A stretch of 64,000 nt of DNA from assembly GCA_016650445.1 (NCBI GenBank), contig JAENVS010000018.1, positions 1-64,000 on the forward strand, given 5' to 3'. This document shows positions 50,880 through 60,176 of this stretch, in pieces (the first letter of the stretch is position 1; every line of letters begins with the position of its first letter). This stretch comes from Frankiaceae bacterium. Lineage in GTDB: Bacteria; Actinomycetota; Actinomycetes; Mycobacteriales; SCTD01. The position numbers and the translations under genes were made by a program. Below the pieces are notes generated by a model. It saw nothing but the letters and a program-made list of their open reading frames with translations. It ran no database searches and was not told the DNA's origin.

Positions 50880-51722
50880 ATGGAGACCTTGCAGCTCGAC
50901 GCCAACGGGCTGGTCTTCGACGCCCTCACCGACGGACCGGCCGACGGGCGGCTGGTCGTCCTGCTGCACGGCTTCCCGCAGACGTCGTGGTCCTGGCGGC
51001 ACGTGATCGGCGTGCTGGCCGCGGCGGGCTACCGCGTCGTCGCGCCGGACCAGCGCGGCTACTCCCCCGGAGCGCGGCCTGAGGGCGTGCCGGCGTACGC
51101 CATGCCGCACCTCGTGGCCGACGTCGTCGGGATGCTCGATGCGCTCGGGGCCGAACGCGCTGACGTGGTCGGACATGACTGGGGTGCGGCCGTCGCCTGG
51201 CAGCTCGCCGACCGGCACCCCTCGCGCGTGCGCACCGTGACCGCGGTGTCGGTGCCGCACCCGCTGGCGTTCGTGGAGGCGCTGCGCACCGATGACGACC
51301 AGCGGCAGCGCTCGCAGTACATGAGGCTCTTCCAGGTCGAGGGCAAGGCCGAGGAGGTGCTCCTGCGCGACGGCGACGGGGGGCTGCGCACCTTCTTCGG
51401 CGGTGCGGAGGCAACCGCCGACGTCGACCGCTACGTCGCGCTGATGCAGCAGCCGGGTGTCCTCACCACGTGCCTGAGCTGGTACCGCGCGCAGGACCTC
51501 GAGGACGTCAAGGGCATGGGTCCTACGACCGTGCCGACGCTCTACGTCTGGTCCGACAACGACCTGGCTCTCGGCCCGGTGGCTGCGCACGCGACGGCCG
51601 GTTTCGTCACTGCGCCGTACCGCTTCGAGGTTCTGCACGGCGTCAGCCACTGGATCCCCGAGGAGGCGCATGGGGAGCTGTCGACGTGGCTCCTGGAGCA
51701 CCTGGCAGCGCACCCGGCATGA
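50880..51722 (+). CDS. Alpha/beta-fold hydrolase (epoxide-hydrolase-like)
   Basis: 280 residues. Oxyanion motif VVLLHGFPQTSWSWRHV, nucleophile elbow VVGHDWGAAVAWQL with Asp as nucleophile (typical of epoxide hydrolases and haloalkane dehalogenases), and the C-terminal catalytic His in LHGVSHWIPEEAH. The acid is probably Asp in VWSDNDLAL. Substrate unknown. The stop overlaps the ATG of the HAD gene (ATGA), so the two are co-translated. Confidence 0.9.
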   Translation: METLQLDANGLVFDALTDGPADGRLVVLLHGFPQTSWSWRHVIGVLAAAGYRVVAPDQRGYSPGARPEGVPAYAMPHLVADVVGMLDALGAERADVVGHDWGAAVAWQLADRHPSRVRTVTAVSVPHPLAFVEALRTDDDQRQRSQYMRLFQVEGKAEEVLLRDGDGGLRTFFGGAEATADVDRYVALMQQPGVLTTCLSWYRAQDLEDVKGMGPTTVPTLYVWSDNDLALGPVAAHATAGFVTAPYRFEVLHGVSHWIPEEAHGELSTWLLEHLAAHPA

Positions 51723-52351
51723 GGACCGTCGTCTTCGACGTCGGCGAGACGCTCGTCGACGAAACCCGGCTGTGGGCAGGGTGGGCGGCGTACCTCGGGG
51801 TGCCGGAGTTCACCCTGTACGGCGTGCTCGGCGGCCTCGCCGCACGTGGCGAGGACCACCTCGCCTTTCTCGACCTGGTGCGCCCGGGGGCACTGTTCGG
51901 GGAGGAGCTGGCTGGCAAGGACCGTCGCGGGTTCGGGTGGGCGCTCGACGCCTCCGACCTCTACCCCGACGCGCTCGAGTGCCTGCTCGCGCTTCGCGCG
52001 GACGGCTGGCGGATCGTCGTCGGCGGCAACCAGCCGGCGAGCTTCCAGCAGCTCGTCGAGGCCTTGTCGCTGCCGGTCGACCTGGTCGTGTCGTCCGGCG
52101 GGCTCGGTGTCGCCAAACCTGATCCCGGCTTCTTCGAAGCGGCCGCAGCAGCTGCCGGGGTGGGCGTTGCCGACTGCGTCCATGTCGGCGACCGCGTCGA
52201 CAACGACATCGTGGCCGCCCGGGCTGCCGGCATGACACCCGTCCACGTGCGCCGCGGGCCGTGGGGCATCCTGCACGCCGACGACCCGGCCATCGACCAC
52301 CAGGTCCGGTCCCTCTCCGAGCTGCCGGCGCTGCTCCGCACCCTGCGCTGA
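51719..52351 (+). CDS. HAD-superfamily hydrolase
   Basis: 210 residues beginning MRTVVFDVGETLVDETRLWA (motif I, with nucleophile Asp; DVGET replaces DxDGT, so the acid/base Asp is Glu-like). Motif II is in IVVGGNQPAS, motif III Lys in GVAKPDPGFF and motif IV CVHVGDRVDNDIVAAR. It is probably a small-molecule phosphatase or dehalogenase-like enzyme. It is translationally coupled to the epoxide-hydrolase-like gene, so the pair may act on one substrate. Confidence 0.88.
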   Translation: MRTVVFDVGETLVDETRLWAGWAAYLGVPEFTLYGVLGGLAARGEDHLAFLDLVRPGALFGEELAGKDRRGFGWALDASDLYPDALECLLALRADGWRIVVGGNQPASFQQLVEALSLPVDLVVSSGGLGVAKPDPGFFEAAAAAAGVGVADCVHVGDRVDNDIVAARAAGMTPVHVRRGPWGILHADDPAIDHQVRSLSELPALLRTLR

Positions 52352-52382
52352 CCACCCACCTCCCTGTTGCTCTGGCGGGTCG

Positions 52383-53039
52383 ATGCCTCATGCTGCCCCG
52401 ATGCGCCGGGGGGCAGTGGTCGGGATCGCGCTGGCCTGCGCGCTGTCGGGTTGCACGTCGGACGGGCCACCCGCCGCGCGGCCGGCCGGTTCACCGACGA
52501 TGAGCGCCAACCCCGCGGCCACGCCGAGCCCGGCCGCGTCACCGTCACCCTTGCCGTCGCCATCGCCATCGCCATCGCCGACTCGGCCGCAGATCGAGAT
52601 CTCGTCGACAACGATCGCCGGCGTACCGATCGGCACGCCGGCCGACGAGGCCGAGCGGCGCCTGCGCCGATCGTTGGGCCCGGCCACATCCGACCCGCTC
52701 TGCGAGGACCTGCCCGGCCGCTGGCTCACCTGGGGACCGTTGACCGCCGTGCTGGGGCAGGAGGACCCACGAACCGGCGGTCCCATTGTGCTGGCGGGGT
52801 GGACTGTGAGCCCAGGGCCGTCCCGGCTTCGCTACGCGTTGCCGTACGACGTGCAGCCCGGTGCCGCGATGCGCGAGGTCCTGAACCGGGTACCGGGCGC
52901 GACCGGCGTCGTCGGTGACAACGGCGGGTTCTTCGTGCACACCGACCGGTTGCCCGATGTGATCTGGAGCTCGACGGCAGACAACGCCTCAGGACGGGTC
53001 GACGAGGTCTCCTTCCACGGCCACGTCTGCGAGGACTGA
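52383..53039 (+). CDS. Secreted lipoprotein of unknown function
   Basis: 218 residues with a lipoprotein signal peptide: basic MPHAAPMRRG, a hydrophobic stretch and lipobox ALSGC (Cys at about residue 24). A Ser/Pro/Thr linker of about 45 residues precedes a folded domain of about 140 residues (TTIAGVPIGTPADEAERRLR, LTWGPLTAVLGQEDPR). The domain has two Cys that could pair (SDPLCEDLPG and GHVCED at the end). It resembles small actinobacterial surface proteins with no assigned function. Confidence 0.75.
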   Translation: MPHAAPMRRGAVVGIALACALSGCTSDGPPAARPAGSPTMSANPAATPSPAASPSPLPSPSPSPSPTRPQIEISSTTIAGVPIGTPADEAERRLRRSLGPATSDPLCEDLPGRWLTWGPLTAVLGQEDPRTGGPIVLAGWTVSPGPSRLRYALPYDVQPGAAMREVLNRVPGATGVVGDNGGFFVHTDRLPDVIWSSTADNASGRVDEVSFHGHVCED

Positions 53040-53081
53040 GCTCAGCGCGGCTGTCCGGGAGGTGGCGCGAGCGGCCGCGGG

Positions 53082-53768
53082 TCAGAGCGGGCGCGGCTCC
53101 TCGAAGGTGGCGCGCATGTGCTCGGTCCAGGTGGTGAACGCCGGCGTCGGGGACATCCCGAGCGCCGCCAGCTCCTTCGCGACCGGATGTGTGCCGAGCT
53201 CCAGCTCGATCGCGTCGAACCCCATCGAGAATCCCGCGCCGCCCTGCGTGAAGGTCGTCGCATGCGGTAGGCCGTCGATGACCGTGTACGCCGTCATCGG
53301 CGTCGGCGGCATCTCTGCCGCTGCGTCCGCCTCGCGCGGCAGGCACAGCCGCAGCACGAGCTCGCCATCCATGCGCAACGTGCACGAGACCGCGGTGTCG
53401 CTGTAGTCGAGGTCGATCTCCTCGAGCGTCTTCGGGAACCCCCAGATGACCTGACCCGCTTCGCAGGTGAACGGCTGGTCGACTGGGAGCCGCACGATGA
53501 AGGTGCCGTCACCACCGCCGTCGGCGGGACGGACGAAGAACATGACGCCGACCTCGTGGTAGCTGCCGAGGTCGTTGTCGCGGTAGTCCACGACGACGAG
53601 CGCCAGGTGAGCACGGCCCGGTGACACCTCAGCCACCTCGAACCCCGCCGGCAGCAGCGCACCCGCAGCCACGGCGTCCACCTCGAAGACGGCCGTTCCC
53701 GCAGAGGCATCGCGCACCTCGACCGGCATGGCGACGGTCGTGCCGAGGATGTCGTAGCTGCTCGCCAT
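53082..53768 (-). CDS. Acetoacetate-decarboxylase-family protein
   Basis: 228 residues from MASSYDILGT (ATG at 53768, GAGAGG upstream). The fold shows in FEVDAVAAGALLPAGFEVAE, GRAHLALVVVDYRDNDLGSY, FVRLPVDQPFTCEAGQVIWG-like segments and the conserved IWGFPKTLEEIDLDYSD. The decarboxylase Schiff-base Lys is not clearly at its usual place (FPKTLEEI contains the candidate). Family members often act on bulky keto substrates or as lipid-related enzymes. It is divergent from the sulfotransferase gene across a KstR-like operator, suggesting steroid/lipid metabolism. Confidence 0.8.
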   Translation of the reverse strand: MASSYDILGTTVAMPVEVRDASAGTAVFEVDAVAAGALLPAGFEVAEVSPGRAHLALVVVDYRDNDLGSYHEVGVMFFVRPADGGGDGTFIVRLPVDQPFTCEAGQVIWGFPKTLEEIDLDYSDTAVSCTLRMDGELVLRLCLPREADAAAEMPPTPMTAYTVIDGLPHATTFTQGGAGFSMGFDAIELELGTHPVAKELAALGMSPTPAFTTWTEHMRATFEEPRPL

Positions 53769-53805
53769 GAAGGGCCTCTCGGTTGCGGGCGACCTGCCGT
53801 TACAG

Positions 53806-53821
53806 GTAGAACACGTTCTAC
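53806..53821. promoter_or_regulatory. KstR-like palindromic operator
   Basis: GTAGAAC-AC-GTTCTAC is a 7-bp-arm palindrome. Its core TAGAACACGTTCTA (53807-53820) fits the KstR consensus TNNAACNNGTTNNA reported for cholesterol-catabolism genes in mycobacteria. It sits midway in the divergent interval between the decarboxylase-family and sulfotransferase genes, so one repressor could control both. No kstR gene is seen in the window. Confidence 0.7.
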
Positions 53822-53867
53822 AGAGCGGCGCGGTCTCGCGCAAGGTGCCCGGATGCGAGGAGGCGCG

Positions 53868-55088
53868 TTGACGACGCTGCAGCAGCCACGCGCGGTGCGG
53901 GCCGTCAACGCGCTCGGCGCCGCTGTCGGTCGGCTCGGCGTGCAGCCGAGACTGGGCGTCGACGGCCTTCTTGCCGCCGCGAGAAGGCGCACCGGCCTGC
54001 ACGACTTCGGGCCGGACGACTTCCGTCAGGGCCTGACCGTGCTGACAGAGGCGCTCGACGGCGAGGCGCGGCTCACGACCATCGGACGCGTCGCGGCGCG
54101 CAAGCGCATCATCGGTCTGCTCGAGACACGACTCCAGCTCGTCGAGCACCGCCGCCAGCACCCCGCCGTCGCGGACCAGCAGATCGTGCGACCGCTGTTC
54201 GTGCTCGGGCTGCCTCGGACCGGCACGACGGTGCTGTACGGAATGCTCGCGTCGAACCCCGCGATGCGCTCGCCGTCGTCGTGGGAGGTCGCGCGACCGT
54301 TTCCCCCGCCCGGTCCGGTCGAGGACCCGGTGCGCGTCGCGGCGATGGACAAGGACCTCGCCGGCTTCAAGCAGATCGCACCCGGGCTCGAGGCGATCCA
54401 CCCGCTCGGGTCTCGGCTGCCGCAGGAGTGCCTCGCGCTGCAGGCGCCGCAGTTCGCGTCGTACGAGTTCCCGACGACCTTCCCGGTGCCGAGCTACTGG
54501 GCGTGGCTGCGCGAGCAGGACCTGACGCCGGCGTACGCGTACGAGAAGACCTTCCTGCAGCACCTGCAGTCCGGCCATGCCGGCGAGCGCTGGATCCTCA
54601 AGACGCCGGGCCACCTGATGTGGCTCGACACGCTGCTGCAGGTCTTCCCGGACGCACTGCTCGTGCACACGCACCGCAACCCCACGGCCGTGCTCGCGTC
54701 GGTCAGCAGCCTCATGCACGGCTTCCGCAGCGCGATGAGCGACGCCGTCGACAAGCACGACGTCGGTCGCGAGCAGCTCGAGGCCTGGACGTGGGGACTG
54801 CAGCGGACGATGGCCGTGCGCGACCGGCTCGGGCCGGAGCGCGTCATCGACGTGCAGTACGACGACACCGTCAACGACCCGGTCGGCACGGTGCGCCGCG
54901 TCTACGAGCACTTCGGCCTCGACCGGACATCTGACGTCGACGAAGGCGTCCGCGCCTACCTGGCCGAGAACCCGCGCGACAAGCACGGTGCGCACCGCTA
55001 CACGCTCGAGGAGTTCGGACTCGACCGCGACGAGGTCGACGCCGCCTTCGCGTCCTACCGCCAGAGGTTCGGAGTAACCGGTGGGTGA
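53868..55088 (+). CDS. Sulfotransferase family protein
   Basis: 406 residues from a TTG at 53868 with GAGGAGG 4 nt upstream; an ATG at 53853 is in frame but would include that ribosome site in the coding sequence. The PAPS 5'-phosphosulfate loop is VLGLPRTGTTVLYGML, the 3'-phosphate segment LLVHTHRNPTAVLASVSSLM, and the lysine-containing WILKTPGHLMWLD is typical of this family. The stop region overlaps the DUF1214 gene by 8 bp. From memory, the KstR-regulated Rv3529c-Rv3531c cluster also contains a sulfotransferase and an SDR. Confidence 0.88.
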   Translation: MTTLQQPRAVRAVNALGAAVGRLGVQPRLGVDGLLAAARRRTGLHDFGPDDFRQGLTVLTEALDGEARLTTIGRVAARKRIIGLLETRLQLVEHRRQHPAVADQQIVRPLFVLGLPRTGTTVLYGMLASNPAMRSPSSWEVARPFPPPGPVEDPVRVAAMDKDLAGFKQIAPGLEAIHPLGSRLPQECLALQAPQFASYEFPTTFPVPSYWAWLREQDLTPAYAYEKTFLQHLQSGHAGERWILKTPGHLMWLDTLLQVFPDALLVHTHRNPTAVLASVSSLMHGFRSAMSDAVDKHDVGREQLEAWTWGLQRTMAVRDRLGPERVIDVQYDDTVNDPVGTVRRVYEHFGLDRTSDVDEGVRAYLAENPRDKHGAHRYTLEEFGLDRDEVDAAFASYRQRFGVTGG

Positions 55089-56193
55089 CGCAGAGGCGGC
55101 TTTCGAGCGGCTGCTCGAGCGGCTCCGAGCGACCGCCGCCATCGTCAGCGGACCACTCGGCGGACGCACCGACAGAGAACGCGCCGAGGGCTTCCGGCAC
55201 ATCACCCGCGTGCTCTCGATCGCCACCGAGATGCTCGTCGAGAAGGGCGACCCGGCGCAGCCTGCGTTCACGCGGTGGATGACGGCGTACCGGAAGATGT
55301 ACGGCGACAACCCGGGCACGGTGTACGACGCGGCGATCATCTCGCCGGAGCGCACCTACCGCATCGCCGGCAACCGCGGGACGTGCGCCTACCTCGGCTT
55401 CTGCCTTTACGCGACGACACCCCAAGGCGGCAAGCGGATCGTTGGCAACCTCGACGACGACGAGCTCGACATCGGCGCCGACGGCTCGTTCGAGCTGTGG
55501 CTCGGGAAGAGCAAGCCGGCCGGAGCCGGCGACTTCCTGGCCCTCGACGACGAGACGACGGAGGTCATGGTCCGGCAGTACTTCGTCGACCCGGAGCAGG
55601 AAACGCAGGCGACGTACACGATCGAGACGGTGCCGCCCGCCGGCCCGCCGGCGCCGCTGACGGAGGCGCAGATCGCCGCGCGGCTCGACGCGCTCGGCGC
55701 CTACGTCCACGACACCGTCGAGGCCGAGACGACGCTCAGCGCCCTGTCGGCATCCATCACGACGGCCGTCTTCCGGGCCGGCAAGGAGTACGTCGACGCG
55801 CACGGTGCGCCGACCGACCCGCCCCTCGATGCTTCCGTTGTCGTGCGGGTGATGCCGACGCCGGCCATCCAGTACTCCGGCTCGTGGTTCGACGACCTGG
55901 GTGATGACGAGGTGCTCGTCGTGGAGGGCGTCGCGCCCACGTGCCGCTACTGGTCGGTCCAGCTCCTCACGCGCTTCATGGAGTCCGGCGACTGGCTGCA
56001 TGCGCCGGTCTTCCTGTCCGGCAAGGACATCGCGGTCGGCGCCGACGGCAGGTTCCACATCGACATCGCCCACCGCGACCCGGGCCGCGGCAACTGGATC
56101 GACACGACCGGACTTCCCAGCGGCAACGTCGCGGTGCGGGCGCTCAAGGCAACGGGAACCCTTGACGTGCAGTTCCGCCGCGAGAAGAACTAG
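55081..56193 (+). CDS. DUF1214 domain protein
   Basis: 370 residues from a GTG overlapping the sulfotransferase gene by 8 bp. The N-terminal helices (about 1-80) are followed by a beta-rich DUF1214/DUF1254-type core with YDAAIISPERTYRIAGNRGT, GSFELWLGKSKP and the C-terminal GRGNWIDTTGLPSGNVAVRA. Such proteins are widespread in actinobacterial lipid/steroid clusters with no proven activity. It is convergent with the SDR gene (4-bp overlap). Confidence 0.85.
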   Translation: MGDAEAAFERLLERLRATAAIVSGPLGGRTDRERAEGFRHITRVLSIATEMLVEKGDPAQPAFTRWMTAYRKMYGDNPGTVYDAAIISPERTYRIAGNRGTCAYLGFCLYATTPQGGKRIVGNLDDDELDIGADGSFELWLGKSKPAGAGDFLALDDETTEVMVRQYFVDPEQETQATYTIETVPPAGPPAPLTEAQIAARLDALGAYVHDTVEAETTLSALSASITTAVFRAGKEYVDAHGAPTDPPLDASVVVRVMPTPAIQYSGSWFDDLGDDEVLVVEGVAPTCRYWSVQLLTRFMESGDWLHAPVFLSGKDIAVGADGRFHIDIAHRDPGRGNWIDTTGLPSGNVAVRALKATGTLDVQFRREKN

Positions 56194-56981
56194 TCGCGAC
56201 GCAGCTCCATCGCAGATGCCCGCTTGAAGACCAGCCGGCCGACCTTGCGGGGCAGCTCCGCGGCCATCGCGAGCGGAGCCATGACGGCCGGAACCCGCAC
56301 CTGCACGCGGTCCTTCTCGACGGCGTCGAGCACCGCGGCCACGAACACCGGCATCGGCGTGATGTCGCGGCCACCCGACTTCGCCGCAAGCTCGCGCATC
56401 GGCCCGTAGCTGCGCGCCTCCTCGTCCATCTCCGTGGACACCGAGCCGAGGTGCACGGTCGTGAACCTGAGCGGGGTGTCGCGCAGGTCGGCCCGGAGCC
56501 CTGCCGTGAAGTGCGACAGACCCGCCTTCGAGGCGCTGTACGCCGCAAGCCCGGGCGGCGCGATCACGCCCGCCATGGACGAGATGTTCACGACGTGCCC
56601 ACGGCCGCGCTCCAGCATGCGCGGCAGCAGCAACCGGCACAGGTGCACCGGCGCGAGCAGGTTGACGGTGAGCACCTGGTCGATCTCGGCCGGCGTGCGG
56701 TCGAGGAACCAGCCGACGTGCGAGACGCCGGCGTTGTTGATGAGGACGTCGACGGGGCCGTCCGCCTCGACCCGCTCGACGAGCGCAGCCAGTCCGGCCA
56801 GATCCGACAGGTCGCAGGGGTAGGCCAGCCCGCCCACCTCGTCGGCGACGGACAGGAGCTCCGCCGAAGCCCGGGCCACCAACGCGGGGCGGGCACCTCG
56901 ATCGCGCAACCCACGCGCGAGCGCCGCGCCGATGCCGCGCGACCCGCCGGTGACAAGGACACGTCGACCGCGAAGATCCAT
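56190..56981 (-). CDS. Short-chain dehydrogenase/reductase (SDR)
   Basis: 263 residues. Cofactor motif VLVTGGSRGIGAALARGLRD, structural NNAG (VDVLINNAGVSHVG), and the catalytic Ser-Tyr-Lys as NISSMAG and YSASKAG. The acidic residue after strand 2 is replaced (VARASAE with Arg), favouring NADP(H). A C-terminal hydrophobic/basic segment (VMAPLAMAAELPRKVGRLVF) may associate with the membrane. It is codirectional with adnB (9-bp gap) but by content belongs with the lipid module. Confidence 0.92.
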   Translation of the reverse strand: MDLRGRRVLVTGGSRGIGAALARGLRDRGARPALVARASAELLSVADEVGGLAYPCDLSDLAGLAALVERVEADGPVDVLINNAGVSHVGWFLDRTPAEIDQVLTVNLLAPVHLCRLLLPRMLERGRGHVVNISSMAGVIAPPGLAAYSASKAGLSHFTAGLRADLRDTPLRFTTVHLGSVSTEMDEEARSYGPMRELAAKSGGRDITPMPVFVAAVLDAVEKDRVQVRVPAVMAPLAMAAELPRKVGRLVFKRASAMELRRD

Positions 56982-56990
56982 CGGCTCACG

Positions 56991-59900
56991 CTAGAGCAGG
57001 GTCAGCGGCTCGACCTCGATCACACCGTCGCCCTGCAGCAGCGCGGCGAGCTCGGCCGCGCCGGGCAGGTCGTCGTGCCGGGTCAGCTCGCCCGTGCGGA
57101 CGTAGAGGAAAGCGGCGTCGACCTGTGTCACGTCGACGCCCACGAGCTCCGCCCAGGCGAGCCGGTAGATCGCCAGCTGGAGCGGGTCAGCCGCCTCGTT
57201 GCCGGTCTTCCAGTCGACGACCTCCCAGCGGCCGGCACCGAGCTCGTAGACCGCGTCGATGCGGCCACGGATGACCCGGCCTGCAAGGGCGAGTGCGAAG
57301 GGCGCCTCGACGGCGTGTGGCTTCCTGGTCGCGTGCGGGGTGGCGAGGAACGCCTCCTGCAGGGCCGCGAGATCGGTGTCCTCCCCGATCGCGTCGTCCT
57401 CCGCGCCGGGCAGCTCGTCGGGCCCGAGCAAGGGGCGTTGGGCGAACAGCGTCTCCACCCAGGCGTGGAAGCGCGTGCCGCGCCGGGCAGCCGCCACCGG
57501 CTTGCGCGGCAACGGTCGGGCGAGGTCTCGCGCGTAGCCATCGGGGTCGGACCGCAACCGCACCAGCTGGCTCGCGGACAGCGTCGACGGCAGCTCCACC
57601 TCACGGTGCGGGCGCCTGGCCGCGCGCGCCTCCTCGAGCAGCAACGCCGTCTCGCGGTCGAGCCGATCGAGGTGTTCCTTCTCCCACGAGGTGACGCCGG
57701 CCGCGGCCGGCAGCCCGGCACCGCTCGCGAGCGTGGCGAGGTCGGCGAGCACCTGGTCTGCCGCGGAACGGCGGCGCAGGTAGGGCTCCTCGTCGTACGG
57801 CGTCGGCCAGACGTACGACGGCTGCGCCTGCAACGACGGGTTGCTGTCCTCGGTCGGCTCCTCGACCCAGACGTCGACGACGCCATGACCCTCATCGGCG
57901 TGCGCCCGCAGCTCCCGCAGGAACGGCGACGGCCCGCGCTTCTTCTTCTGCGTCGGCCCCCACCAGTGACCGCTGCCGATGAGCCGTGTGCGGGCCCGGG
58001 TGAAGGCGACGTAGCCGAGCCGGCGCTCCTCCCGCTCGAGGTGCTCGCGGCACTCGTCGTTGTACGCCGACACACCATCCTTCGACAGCGCCGCCAGGTC
58101 GGGTTGGTCGTCGGCATCACCCCGCAGCGGACCGGGCAGCACCCACGCGTTGCTCGTCCACCGGTCGCGCAACCCCTCGGACGGGAAGACCCTCGCGGTC
58201 AGGTCGGGGACGGCGACGACGTCCCACTCCAGGCCCTTGCTCTTGTGCGCGGTGAGCAGCTGCACGGCATCGCTTCCCGACGGCGTGACCGTGTCGAGCC
58301 CGCGCTCGTGCTCCTCGGCCGCGCGCAGGTAGGCAAGGAACGACGGCAACGAGCTCTCGCCCTCGAGGTCGACGAAGCCGGCGACGACGTCGAGGAACGC
58401 CGACAGCGTCTCGCGGCGACGCGCCTGCACCGACTCCGGCGACGCCGCCAGCTCGACGTCGAGGCCGGTGACCTCGACGACGCGGTGCACGAGGTCGAGC
58501 AGCGGCTCGTCGCGGTGCTGGCGCAGCTGCCGGAGCTCCGCACCCAGGGCGGTGACGCGGTGCAGTGCCTCGACCGACCAGCCGTCGTGTCCTGGCCGCT
58601 CGAGCGCGTCGGCCAGGGCGACGACGTCGCAGGGGTCGACCCCGGCGACGGCGTCCTCCAGCGCGTCGACCTCGCGCGCATCGGCCAGCCCGTCGACGGC
58701 GAGCAGCCGGCGGGCCTGCTCACCCAGCCGGGCCAGGTCGCGGGTGCCGAGCCGCCAACGCGGCCCGGTCAGCAGCCGCAGCAGAGCGGCGTTGGCGGTG
58801 GGTTCGTCGACGACCTCGAGGGTCGCGACGACATCGGCGACCTCCGGCACGGCGAGCAGCCCACCGAGCCCGACGACCTCGACCGGCAGGCCGGCCGCGG
58901 ACAGCGCGGCGTAGAGATCACCGAAGTCGCTGCGGGCGCGGACGAGCACGGCGCAGTTCCCGGCGTCTGTCCCGGCATCGACCTGCGCCTTGATCTGACG
59001 GGCGACCCAGGCCGCCTCCTCCGGCCAGGAGGTGTGCAACGCGACGACGGTGTCACCGAGCTGCTCCTTCTCCGGCGGCGCCTTCAGCTCGACCACGGCG
59101 TGGCGCAGCCGCAACGCCGCCGCGACCGCGTTGGCGAGGCGCAGCAGCCGGCCACCGGAGCGCTGGTTGACGGCGAGGGTGTAGGTCGACGCCGGCTCGC
59201 GGGAGACCTTCGCGAAGTGGCGCGGGAAGCCGTCGAGGTTGGCGACGGACGCCCCCCGCCACCCGTAGATGGCCTGACAGGGATCGCCGACAGCGGTCAC
59301 CGGATGACCGCCCCCGAACAGGCCGACGAGCATCCGCCGCTGCGCGACGCTGGTGTCCTGGTACTCGTCGAGCAGGACGACGCCGGCCCGCTCCCGCTCG
59401 GCGACGCCGACCTCCGGCACCGTCTCGGCCAGCCGAGCGGCGAGCGCGACCTGGTCGCCGAAGTCGATCGCGTCGAGGTCTCGCTTGGCATCGCGGTAGG
59501 CGTCGACGATGCCGGCGAGCTCGATGCGTCGCCGGGAGACATCTGCCATCTTGCGCAGTGCGTCGCAGTGGGTCTTGGTGCCCTTCTCGGCGTCGTACTC
59601 GGCGCACGCGGCCGCCAGCTCGGCCACCCAGGCGGTGTCCCAGGCCACCAGCTCGGCCGGCGTCACGAGGTGCTCGGACAGCTCGGCCTCGAGAGACACC
59701 AGGTCGCCGATGAGCATCGACATCGGTCGCGTCAGGTGCACCACCGGGCCGCGGTGCCGTCGCAGCACCCGGCCGGCGAGCTGGTAGCGCGTCGCATCGG
59801 CCAGCAGCCGCGACCGCGGCTCGACGCCGATCCGCAGCGCGTGCTCCGTCACGAGCCGACCGGCAAAGGCGTGGTACGTCGACACGACCGGCTCACCTGC

Positions 59901-60176
59901 GTCGTCGGCCATCGCCACCCCGGCGTCGACGAGGGCGCCGCGCACCCGACCGGCGAGCTCTGCGGCAGCCTTGTTGGTGAACGTCAGTCCGAGCACTCGG
60001 TCCGGTGCCACCTGCTCCGTCGCGACCAGCCAGACCACGCGCGCGGCCATGACGCTGGTCTTGCCGGATCCCGCGCCGGCCACGACGAGTCCGGGCTCGA
60101 GCGGTGCGCACGCCGCCGCGAGCTGCTCGTCGGTGAAGGGGATGTCGAGCAAGGTGCGCAGGTCGGCCGGCGTCAC
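56991..60176 (-). CDS. adnB: AdnB, helicase-nuclease subunit of the AdnAB double-strand-break resection complex
   Basis: 1061 residues from a GTG that overlaps the adnA stop (GTGA). UvrD-type motor motifs: Walker A VVAGAGSGKTSVMAARVVWL, motif II VLLDEYQDTSVAQRRML, VGDPCQAIYGWRGAS and motif VI RLGYVAFTRARTRL. The C-terminal PD-(D/E)xK nuclease is seen as GRIDAVYEL then WEVVDWKTGNEAADPLQLAI with catalytic Asp and Lys. AdnAB replaces RecBCD in actinobacteria, resecting DNA ends for recombination. AdnB supplies the main ATP-driven translocase. Confidence 0.94.
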   Translation of the reverse strand: MTPADLRTLLDIPFTDEQLAAACAPLEPGLVVAGAGSGKTSVMAARVVWLVATEQVAPDRVLGLTFTNKAAAELAGRVRGALVDAGVAMADDAGEPVVSTYHAFAGRLVTEHALRIGVEPRSRLLADATRYQLAGRVLRRHRGPVVHLTRPMSMLIGDLVSLEAELSEHLVTPAELVAWDTAWVAELAAACAEYDAEKGTKTHCDALRKMADVSRRRIELAGIVDAYRDAKRDLDAIDFGDQVALAARLAETVPEVGVAERERAGVVLLDEYQDTSVAQRRMLVGLFGGGHPVTAVGDPCQAIYGWRGASVANLDGFPRHFAKVSREPASTYTLAVNQRSGGRLLRLANAVAAALRLRHAVVELKAPPEKEQLGDTVVALHTSWPEEAAWVARQIKAQVDAGTDAGNCAVLVRARSDFGDLYAALSAAGLPVEVVGLGGLLAVPEVADVVATLEVVDEPTANAALLRLLTGPRWRLGTRDLARLGEQARRLLAVDGLADAREVDALEDAVAGVDPCDVVALADALERPGHDGWSVEALHRVTALGAELRQLRQHRDEPLLDLVHRVVEVTGLDVELAASPESVQARRRETLSAFLDVVAGFVDLEGESSLPSFLAYLRAAEEHERGLDTVTPSGSDAVQLLTAHKSKGLEWDVVAVPDLTARVFPSEGLRDRWTSNAWVLPGPLRGDADDQPDLAALSKDGVSAYNDECREHLEREERRLGYVAFTRARTRLIGSGHWWGPTQKKKRGPSPFLRELRAHADEGHGVVDVWVEEPTEDSNPSLQAQPSYVWPTPYDEEPYLRRRSAADQVLADLATLASGAGLPAAAGVTSWEKEHLDRLDRETALLLEEARAARRPHREVELPSTLSASQLVRLRSDPDGYARDLARPLPRKPVAAARRGTRFHAWVETLFAQRPLLGPDELPGAEDDAIGEDTDLAALQEAFLATPHATRKPHAVEAPFALALAGRVIRGRIDAVYELGAGRWEVVDWKTGNEAADPLQLAIYRLAWAELVGVDVTQVDAAFLYVRTGELTRHDDLPGAAELAALLQGDGVIEVEPLTLL

